Of a DNA stretch of 33,826 bases, positions 28,601 to 33,826 are shown in pieces (the stretch's first letter is position 1; every line of letters starts with the position of its first letter). This DNA comes from SG8-39 sp041558415 (GTDB taxonomy: Bacteria; Pseudomonadota; Gammaproteobacteria; Burkholderiales; SG8-39). The position numbers and the translations under genes are program-made. The notes beneath the pieces are model-generated. The model saw nothing but the letters and a program-made list of their open reading frames with translations, ran no database searches and had not been told where the DNA came from. The DNA lies in the NCBI GenBank assembly GCA_041558415.1, contig JBFFEY010000031.1, positions 1-33,826 on the forward strand. The letters run 5' to 3'.

Positions 28601-28750
28601 ATCTGGGGTCCGGTCGCCGCCTCGATCGTCTGGGGCATCGGCTTTTCCACCGTGCTTACGCTGTTTGTCATGCCGGTGCTGTACTGGGGGCTGATGCCGG
28701 AGCATGCCGGGCGCCGGAACGGCGTTTCGCAGGCGGCACAAGCCGTATAA
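25616..28750 (+). CDS. RND-family efflux permease (AcrB/HAE-like)
   Basis: This 1044-residue inner-membrane proton antiporter has the expected two-fold pattern: one TM helix at the N-terminus (LLRNHPLANILFGVVLLLGLSGYLL), a large periplasmic loop, six TM helices from about residue 340, then the repeat in the second half. The proton-relay pair in TM4 is present in GMIVDDAVVVVEAI. In TM10 the segment reads GIAVNAAIVLIDA, lacking the lysine of AcrB, which is common in the divergent non-AcrB HAE subgroup. The gene lies 42 bp after its adaptor. Its TAA stop is part of a TATAAT box for the next gene. A TolC-like channel follows one gene downstream, completing a tripartite set. Confidence 0.95.
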   Translation: MNFLARLLRNHPLANILFGVVLLLGLSGYLLMPREQDPEINFNWVNIITVLPGASAEDVERRVTQPLEDAIKQVADIRFVISNSRENTSSILVRFRDIEPRVFDKRVNDLRREVQNKANSELPVEVRDDPRILEITTSNGFPTAQVLLTGQADDETLRRLGREIRTDLERLAGVDQVFALGLHDPELHVEFDPVALAARNLDAAMLADTVGAWFRDTFAGKAHAGDDAWLVRVVGQDADPAFLARLTVAVPGAAQRVPVDAVATVARGRATPRNLASTEGRPAVLLSVTKKSYTNTLELVDRIRQYIAEKNPLLAAKGLRLAITDDQTIPTREAIRIMEWNAALGLMLVIVMCWIFLGTRVALLVALGIPFSLAGGFAVLNAVGSTLNISVLLGVVIVLGMIVDDAVVVVEAIYYRVQRGQQALAAALDALRETAAPVTSSVATTMAAFLPLMLLPGIVGKFMFVIPFVVAVTLAVSLIEAFWMLPTHITALRLDLSRPSRLQRIRHAFTHQLRVKYSRALLTVMRRPKRFAAVMALLLASAVGSVAGGLVRLEFFAFDPLRVFYVNVDMPASAPIEATLARVESLERGIRARLRPGEARALTSLAGVKFTDTEPLYGDAYGQVVVSIAPRGEGLRDVEDIVEALRGTLKDLPGEGRVSFTVLSGGPPVSKPVRVRVRNDDTGELRAATDALLQIVRGIPGTKDVTDDDVPGRPQLVLDLDREAVRAAGLNPGLVARLVRLHVDGEVVAQMRDQGEKLEVRVRAAPRQAADIARILDDPIALPALDGAPARTTTLRALVRAETQTGKGVIKHYNLRRSITVEADIERKQTDTVAVNSAIRTAWEKVQTRYPRTTLDFSGELDDIQESLDSMGVLFLLGIGLIYVILAAQFRSYWQPAMILVTVPLAFTGVVFGLLVSGNPLSLYTLYGVIALTGIAVNAAIVLIDAANRRRAQRMSVLHAAVYAARRRVVPILITSFTTIAGLFSLAIGLGGKSLIWGPVAASIVWGIGFSTVLTLFVMPVLYWGLMPEHAGRRNGVSQAAQAV

Positions 28751-28751
28751 T
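28746..28751 (+). promoter_or_regulatory. Candidate -10 element overlapping the RND permease stop
   Basis: TATAAT, a perfect -10 hexamer, contains the permease TAA stop and lies 43 nt upstream of the methyltransferase start. The -35 region is weak. It suggests that the methyltransferase-tolC pair can be expressed independently of the pump genes. Confidence 0.5.
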
Positions 28752-28794
28752 CCCCGTTGACCGCGTTTGCGGTTTGCGGAAGAAAAACAGTGCC

Positions 28795-29448
28795 ATGAAC
28801 CTCGAGCAAGCCCGCGCCAACATGGTCGAGCAGCAGATCCGGCCCTGGGAGGTGATCGACCAGGACGTGCTCGACCTGCTCTACGTGGTGCCGCGCGAGA
28901 ATTTCGTGCCGCCGGCGGCGCGCAACCTGGCCTTCGTCGACATGGAGATTCCGATCGGCGAAGGCGAACGCATGTGGGCGCCGAAGATCGAGGCGCGCGC
29001 GCTGCAGGCGCTCGCCGTGCGCAAATCCGACCGCGTGCTGGAGGTCGGCACCGGCAGCGGCTACCTGACGGCGCTGCTCGCGCACCGCGCGGCGCAGGTG
29101 ATCTCGGTGGAAATCAAGCCGGCGCTCGCGGCCTTCGGTCGCGCCAACATCGAGCGTCACGGCGTCGACAACGTGACGCTCGAGACCGGCGACGCTGCGC
29201 GCGGCTGGGCCGGCGGCGCGCCCTACGACGTGATCGTGCTCACCGGCTCGGTGCCGATCCTGCCCCAGGCGGTGCTCGAGCAGCTCGCGCCCGGCGGGCG
29301 CCTGTTCGCCGTCGTCGGCGAGGCGCCGATCATGACCGCGCAGCTGATCATCCGCGTCGCACAAGGTTCGTTCCGCACCCTGGGGCTGTTCGAGACCGTG
29401 CTCGCGCCGCTCGACAACTGCGAGCAACCCTCGCGCTTCCGCTTCTAA
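28795..29448 (+). CDS. Protein-L-isoaspartate O-methyltransferase family protein
   Basis: This 217-residue SAM-dependent methyltransferase starts MNLEQARANMVEQQIRPWEV and has motif I as LEVGTGSGYLTALLAH. PIMT enzymes methylate isoaspartyl residues to start protein repair. The family-wide NMVEQQIR and VPRENFVP segments are present. The segment after motif III (VIVLTGSVPILPQAVLEQLAPGGRLFAVVG) matches PIMT, but the substrate loop before motif I (DMEIPIGEGERMWAPKIEA) differs from canonical Pcm, which has a GxxxSQPxxVA pattern. It belongs to the divergent PIMT-like group seen next to tolC in betaproteobacteria. The role may not be classical repair. It lies 20 nt before tolC. Confidence 0.85.
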   Translation: MNLEQARANMVEQQIRPWEVIDQDVLDLLYVVPRENFVPPAARNLAFVDMEIPIGEGERMWAPKIEARALQALAVRKSDRVLEVGTGSGYLTALLAHRAAQVISVEIKPALAAFGRANIERHGVDNVTLETGDAARGWAGGAPYDVIVLTGSVPILPQAVLEQLAPGGRLFAVVGEAPIMTAQLIIRVAQGSFRTLGLFETVLAPLDNCEQPSRFRF

Positions 29449-29468
29449 CAAGAAAAAGAGGAAGGTAA

Positions 29469-30815
29469 ATGACCATCATGCCGATCCGCTCGTTTGCACT
29501 GACCCTGGCGCTTGCGTCGTTCGCCGCGCAGGCCGAAGACCTCGTCCAGGTCTATCGTGACGCGCAGCGCTATGATGCGCAGTACGCCGCCGCGCGCCAC
29601 GCGCTCGACGCCGGCCGCGAGCGCCTGCCGCAGGGCGAGGCGCTGCTCTTGCCGAACATCGGACTGTCGGCCGGCTACAACTACGGCGATGCGCGGATCA
29701 AGTCCAGCCGGAACGATCTGCTCGGGCAGGACGCGACCATAAATCGCAACCCGCGCGACTGGAACTACACCCTCAGCCTCACGCAGCCGATCTTTCGCAA
29801 GGACAACTGGCTGCGCCGCGACCAGTCCGAATTCCAGGTCAAACAGGCCGAGTCGACCTTCGAGCAGTCGCGCCAGGACCTGATCCTGCGCAGCGCGCAG
29901 GCCTATTTCGACGTGCTCGCCGCGCAGGCGACGCTCACCGTGGTCAAGGCGCAGAAGGTCGCCACCGCCGAGCAGCTGGCGCAGGCCAAGCGCAATTTCG
30001 AGGTCGGCACCGCGACCATCACCGACACCCACGAGGCGCAGGCGCGCTACGACCTGATCGTGGCGCAGGAGATCCAGGCGCAGAACGATCTCGAGAACCG
30101 GCAGCGCGCGCTGCAGCAGATCACCGGCAAGGAGTACGCCGCGCTCAAGGACCTGCGCCCCGACGTCAAGCTCGCGCCGCCGAACCCGAACAACATGCAA
30201 TCCTGGGTCGAGCTCTCGGAAAAGCAGAGCTACCCGGTGCGCATCCAGGAGGCGGTGACCGAGATTGCCGCGCTGGAAGCCAAGCGCGGCGAGGCGGGCC
30301 ACTACCCGACCCTCGATGCCGTGGCTTCATACCGCGATTACAACCAGCGCGACGCGGTCAGTTTTGCCGCGGTCGGCTCGCAGACACAGCAGGCAACGAT
30401 CGGCCTGCAGCTCGCCCTGCCGCTCTACCAGGGCGGCGCGATCAGCTCGCGCGAGCGCGAGACAGCGGCGCTGCACATGCGCGCCAAGGAAGATCTCGAG
30501 AACGCGCGCCGCGCCTCGGCGCTCGCTGCGCGTCAGGCCTTCCTCGCGGTGAACAGTGGCATCGCCGGCATCCGCGCGCTCGAGCAGGCACTGGTGTCCT
30601 CAAAGAGCGCGCTCGAGTCGAACAAGCTCGGCTACGAGGTCGGCGTACGCATCAACATCGACGTGCTGAACGCGCAACAGCAGGTGTTCTCGACCGAGCG
30701 CGACCTCGCGCTGGCGCGCTACAACACCATCAACAACCAGCTGCGGCTCAAGTCCTCCGCCGGCAGCCTGGTCGAGGACGACCTGGTCGAGGTCAATCGC
30801 GCGCTGGCGCCGTAG
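29469..30815 (+). CDS. tolC: TolC-family outer membrane efflux channel
   Basis: This 448-residue outer-membrane protein forms the trimeric channel of tripartite pumps and type I secretion. It has a signal peptide (about residues 1-22, ending AQA). Two internally repeated halves of long alpha-helical hairpin follow, with typical segments SLTQPIFRKDNW and LQLALPLYQGGAISSRERETA, the strand regions that open the barrel. SD GAGGAAG is well placed for the ATG at 29469; ATG 29478 is an alternative. It probably serves the RND pump two genes upstream. Its 3' end overlaps the convergent waaA gene by 23 bp. Confidence 0.93.
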   Translation: MTIMPIRSFALTLALASFAAQAEDLVQVYRDAQRYDAQYAAARHALDAGRERLPQGEALLLPNIGLSAGYNYGDARIKSSRNDLLGQDATINRNPRDWNYTLSLTQPIFRKDNWLRRDQSEFQVKQAESTFEQSRQDLILRSAQAYFDVLAAQATLTVVKAQKVATAEQLAQAKRNFEVGTATITDTHEAQARYDLIVAQEIQAQNDLENRQRALQQITGKEYAALKDLRPDVKLAPPNPNNMQSWVELSEKQSYPVRIQEAVTEIAALEAKRGEAGHYPTLDAVASYRDYNQRDAVSFAAVGSQTQQATIGLQLALPLYQGGAISSRERETAALHMRAKEDLENARRASALAARQAFLAVNSGIAGIRALEQALVSSKSALESNKLGYEVGVRINIDVLNAQQQVFSTERDLALARYNTINNQLRLKSSAGSLVEDDLVEVNRALAP

Positions 30816-32073
30816 CCGGCAGCCGCGCGCGCACCACCGCCAGGTGGCGTGCGGTCGCGCCGCGGTGGGCGGCGCACAGCCGCACCCCCGCTTCGCCCAT
30901 GGCCGCGCGGCGCGCGGCGTCGGCGAGCAGCGCGCGCGCCGTGGCCGCGGCCGCCGCGGGGTCGGCCACCTGCACGGCGGCCTGCGCCTCGCAGGCGAGG
31001 CGCGTCGCCTCCGGGAAGTTGTAGCTGCTCGGGCCGATCACCACCGGCACGCCGACGGCGCAGGCTTCGATCAGGTTCTGCGCGCCGAACGGCGCAAAGC
31101 TGCCGCCGATCACCGCGACGTCGGCGAGCGCGTAGTAGAGCGCCATCTCGCCCATCGTGTCGCCGAGGTAGAGCGCGACCCCGGCGCCCGGCGTCTCGCC
31201 GCGGCTGCGCCGCGCCAGCCGCAGGCCGCGCCCGGCGACCAGCGCCGCCACCTCGTCGAAGCGCTGCGGGTGGCGCGGCACCAGCACCAGCAGCGTGTCC
31301 GGGGGGAGCGTGCCGAGCGCCTCGAGCAGCAGCTTCTCTTCGCCGTCGCGCGTGCTGGCGAGCAACAGCACCCGGCGAGCGCCGAGCGTCGCCTTGAGGG
31401 CGCGGCCTTCGGCGAGCTTGGCGGCGTCCGGCTCGGCGTCGAACTTGAGGCTGCCGGTGATCGTCACGTCGCCGGCGCCGAGCGCACGCAGGCGCTCGGC
31501 CGATGCGCTGTCCTGCGCGCAGATCGCGCTGAAGGCGGCGAACGCTTCGCGTGCCAGCGCGCCGAGACGCCGGTAGCCGCGCGCCGACTTCTCCGACAGG
31601 CGCGCGTTGGCGAGCACTGCCGGCACGCCGCGTGCGCGGCAGGCCGCGAGCAGGTTGGGCCAGACCTCGGTTTCCATCACCAGCGCGAGCCGGGGCCGGA
31701 AGTGCGCGAGAAAACGCGCCACCACCCAGGGCAGATCGTAGGGAAAGTAGGCGATGCGCACCGTCTCGCCGTAGACCTGCAGCGCCGTTTCGCGCCCCGC
31801 CGCGGTGGTGCAGGTGACGAGAATGGCGTGCTGGGGAAAGGCCGCGCGCAGCGCGCGCACCAGCGGCGCGGCGCCGCGCACCTCGCCGACCGACACCGCG
31901 TGCAGCCAGACGAGCGGTCGCGCCTCATCTGCCTGCGCCGGCTCTGCGTAGCGCGCAAAGCGCTCGCCGATGTGGCGCCGGTAGCCGGGCTCGCGCCGCC
32001 CGCGCCACCACAGGCGCGCCACGGCGAAGGGCATCGCCAGGTGCAACAGCACGCTGTAGAGGCCGCGGGTCAT
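30793..32073 (-). CDS. waaA: 3-deoxy-D-manno-octulosonic acid (Kdo) transferase
   Basis: WaaA (KdtA) adds Kdo from CMP-Kdo to lipid IVA at the inner-membrane face, the first lipopolysaccharide core step. The 426-residue protein has an N-terminal hydrophobic segment (MTRGLYSVLLHLAMPFAVARLWWRG) and the GT30 features VWLHAVSVGEVRGA, PYDLPWVVARFL, METEVWPNLL, RLSEKSARGYRR and the C-terminal donor-site segment GGSFAPFGAQNLIEA. The start overlaps the waaC stop as ATGA, so the two are translationally coupled. Its C-terminal end runs 23 bp into tolC on the opposite strand. One or two Kdo additions cannot be told from sequence. Confidence 0.95.
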   Translation of the reverse strand: MTRGLYSVLLHLAMPFAVARLWWRGRREPGYRRHIGERFARYAEPAQADEARPLVWLHAVSVGEVRGAAPLVRALRAAFPQHAILVTCTTAAGRETALQVYGETVRIAYFPYDLPWVVARFLAHFRPRLALVMETEVWPNLLAACRARGVPAVLANARLSEKSARGYRRLGALAREAFAAFSAICAQDSASAERLRALGAGDVTITGSLKFDAEPDAAKLAEGRALKATLGARRVLLLASTRDGEEKLLLEALGTLPPDTLLVLVPRHPQRFDEVAALVAGRGLRLARRSRGETPGAGVALYLGDTMGEMALYYALADVAVIGGSFAPFGAQNLIEACAVGVPVVIGPSSYNFPEATRLACEAQAAVQVADPAAAAATARALLADAARRAAMGEAGVRLCAAHRGATARHLAVVRARLPATAPARD

Positions 32074-33038
32074 CCGGCGCGCGCTTCCTCCAGCGCGGCG
32101 AGCACCGTTTCCATCGGCGGCGGGCCCTCCAAGCCGCCGACATTGCGCGCGCGCGGTGCGCCGTACAGGCCGGTGCGCGCGGGATCGGTGGTGCAGTAAA
32201 TGCCCACCGTCGGTGCGCCGACCGCGGCGGCAAGGTGCGTCAGGCCGGTGTCGACGCCGACGATGCCGTAGGTGCCGCGAAACAGGCGCGACAGCTCGTC
32301 GAGCGCCATGCGCTCGGGCACCTTGGCCCAGCCGATCGCCTGCGCGATGCGGCGGCAGCGCGCACGCTCGGCAACGTCGCCCCAGGGCAGGACGCAGCGC
32401 AGCTTGCGCTCGGCCAGCGCCCGCCCCAGCGCGACCCAGTGCGCCTCGGGCCAGAGCTTCTCGGCGCGGCTCGTCATGGTGAGCAGCACCACGTAGGACG
32501 GGTGCGGCTCGACCGGCGACGCGCCGATCACGTCAAGCCCGTATTCGCAGGGCAGGTCGTCGAGGCTGTAGCCGCAGGCGAGCGCCGTCAGCCGGCGGTT
32601 GCGCTCGACCGCGTGCAAGGCCTGCGGCACCGCGTGCCGCGTCCGGTACAACCGCGCGGCGAGCGACTCGCGCGCGCTCGCCGCGTCGTAGCCGTGCAGC
32701 TTCGCGCCGGAGGGATTCACCAGCCGCGCCAGCACCGCGCTCTTCACCAGCCCCTGGCTGTCGATCACCAGGTCGTAGTGCGTGTCGCGCACCGCGCGCC
32801 GGAAGCGCGCCATCTCGTTCCACACCGTCGTGCGCCACAGCTCGCGCCGCCAGCGCCGCACCGCCACCGGAATGACGCGGCGCACGGCGTAATGCAGCGC
32901 TGCAACGCCGGCGAAGGGCGCCTCGACCATCCAGTCGATCTCCGCCCCCGGCAGCGCGCGCGCCGCATCGCTCACCGCGGGGCAGTGGTGCACCACATCG
33001 CCCATCGACGAGGTCTTCACGAACAGGATGCGCGGCAT
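32070..33038 (-). CDS. waaC: Lipopolysaccharide heptosyltransferase I
   Basis: WaaC adds the first L-glycero-D-manno-heptose to Kdo on the growing core. The 322-residue GT9 protein starts MPRILFVKTSSMGDVVHHCP, the family start with the glycine-rich acceptor motif. It carries DLVIDSQGLVKSA, LLTMTSRAEKLWPEAHW in the nucleotide-sugar region, and GVDTGLTHLAAAVGAPTVGIY at the C-terminal donor site. The ATG at 33038 is preferred over the frame to 33374, which is antisense to the next glycosyltransferase. It overlaps waaA by 4 nt. The divergent GT2 gene begins 47 bp away. Confidence 0.95.
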   Translation of the reverse strand: MPRILFVKTSSMGDVVHHCPAVSDAARALPGAEIDWMVEAPFAGVAALHYAVRRVIPVAVRRWRRELWRTTVWNEMARFRRAVRDTHYDLVIDSQGLVKSAVLARLVNPSGAKLHGYDAASARESLAARLYRTRHAVPQALHAVERNRRLTALACGYSLDDLPCEYGLDVIGASPVEPHPSYVVLLTMTSRAEKLWPEAHWVALGRALAERKLRCVLPWGDVAERARCRRIAQAIGWAKVPERMALDELSRLFRGTYGIVGVDTGLTHLAAAVGAPTVGIYCTTDPARTGLYGAPRARNVGGLEGPPPMETVLAALEEARAG

Positions 33039-33084
33039 CGGTCGGCTAGAATGGGCGATCGTCGATTCTACGAGATTCGCCCGG

Positions 33085-33826
33085 GTGAGCTCCGCGCGCG
33101 CACCGCTTTCCGCCGTCCTCATCACGCGCAACGCCGCGGCGCAGCTCGAGCCCTGCCTCGCGAGCCTCGTCTTCGCCGACGAGATCGTCGTCGTCGATTC
33201 CGGCAGCGAAGACGCGACGCGCGAGATCGCCGCGCGACAGGGCGCGCGCGTCATCGAGCACGAGTGGCTCGGCTTCGGCCGGCAGAAGCAGTTCGCGGTC
33301 GAGGCCGCCGCGCACGACTGGGTGCTGTGCGTCGACGCCGACGAGCGCGTTTCCGACCGGCTGGCCGCGAGCATCCGCCGCGCGCTGCAAGCGCCGGCGG
33401 CGCCGGTCTACCGCATGGCGCGCCGCAACCGCTTTCTCGGGCGCTGGCTGGCGCACGGCGAGGGCTACCCCGACTGGAGCCCGCGCCTGTTCGACCGGCG
33501 CGCGGCGCGCTGGAGCGACGACCCGGTGCACGAAAAGGTGCTCTACGCGGCCACGCCCGGCACGCTCGAGGGCGACCTGCTGCACGACTCGGCCGAGACG
33601 CTGGCCGGCTACCTCGACAAGCAGAACCGTTACAGCACGCTCGCCGCCGAGCAGCTCTTCGCCGACGGGCGGCGCGCGGGCGCACTCCATCTTTTCGCCT
33701 CGCCGCTGGTGCGCTTTCTCAAGTTCTACGTCTTTCGCCTCGGTTTCCTCGACGGCCTGCCGGGGCTGATCCACATCACCATCGGCTGCATGAACAGCTG
33801 GACCAAATACGCCAAGCTGATCGAGC
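33085..33826 (+). CDS. GT2-family glycosyltransferase (WaaE/KdtX-like), 3' end missing
   Basis: The first 247 residues of a glycosyltransferase are present; the gene runs off the window. It starts SARAPLSAVLITRNAAAQ after a GTG. The GT2 fold shows IVVVDSGSEDATREIA, the RQKQFAVEAAAHDWVLCVDA segment with a DAD metal/nucleotide motif, and PDWSPRLFDRRAARW with DDPVHEKV, typical of the WaaE/KdtX group that adds a core hexose. The LRYVFR-like end (FLKFYVFRLGFLDGLPG) is also seen in that group. GTG 33085 is the only plausible start in frame; TAGAAT at 33046-33051 may be its -10. The adjacent waaA-waaC genes support a lipopolysaccharide core role. Confidence 0.88.
   Translation, partial: MSSARAPLSAVLITRNAAAQLEPCLASLVFADEIVVVDSGSEDATREIAARQGARVIEHEWLGFGRQKQFAVEAAAHDWVLCVDADERVSDRLAASIRRALQAPAAPVYRMARRNRFLGRWLAHGEGYPDWSPRLFDRRAARWSDDPVHEKVLYAATPGTLEGDLLHDSAETLAGYLDKQNRYSTLAAEQLFADGRRAGALHLFASPLVRFLKFYVFRLGFLDGLPGLIHITIGCMNSWTKYAKLIE

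Overview
The window is 33.8 kb of GC-rich chromosomal DNA, most likely from a betaproteobacterium (Rhodocyclales/Nitrosomonadales-like). The evidence is a homodimeric-type aceE next to a separate aceF, a class I glnA with an adenylylation tyrosine followed by ntrB-ntrC, DUF4124 proteins, a pcm-like/tolC/waaA/waaC neighbourhood, and prlC after folD. Nearly all of it is densely packed housekeeping and envelope gene content. I see no prophage, integron, CRISPR array, rRNA or tRNA.

Layout. 1-2915 (leftward): pyruvate dehydrogenase aceE and the 5' end of aceF. 3071-7451 (rightward): folD, prlC (M3 oligopeptidase), a secreted DUF4124-glutaredoxin fusion and exonuclease III. 7467-8523: a Nu-class-like GST (leftward) divergent from a small membrane protein with a zinc ribbon. 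8537-11451: malate synthase A (leftward) divergent from a ketopantoate-reductase-like enzyme, with two inverted repeats between them. 11497-16302: a nitrogen-control cluster read leftward (glnA, a DUF4124 coiled-coil protein, glnL/ntrB, glnG/ntrC). The glnA promoter is a recognisable sigma-54 site with an NtrC-type palindrome upstream, so the cluster carries both the regulator and its target. 16407-17777: rhodanese and uppP, convergent around a terminator. 17806-17894: a REPIN-like inverted repeat. 17846-20970: an alpha/beta hydrolase and a hybrid histidine kinase, divergent from an HD-GYP-family protein (21079-22284). 22307-24393: thiC with a TPP riboswitch and its promoter. 24536-30815: an RND efflux adaptor and permease, a PIMT-family methyltransferase and a TolC-like outer membrane channel. 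30793 to the end: lipopolysaccharide core genes waaA and waaC (leftward) and a divergent GT2 glycosyltransferase cut by the window end.

The most unusual object is the 89-bp element at 17806-17894. It is a perfect 24-bp inverted repeat with a 41-nt loop. Each arm joins a palindromic GGGGTCAGACCCC core to a perfect DnaA-box sequence (TTATCCACA). The element supplies the last codons and the stop of the hydrolase gene and lies just upstream of uppP. Second is the HD-GYP protein, whose HD-motif histidine is glutamine, suggesting a catalytically altered or sensor-only c-di-GMP protein paired with a membrane hybrid kinase. No clearly new multi-gene system is evident; most of the window is ordinary core genome.
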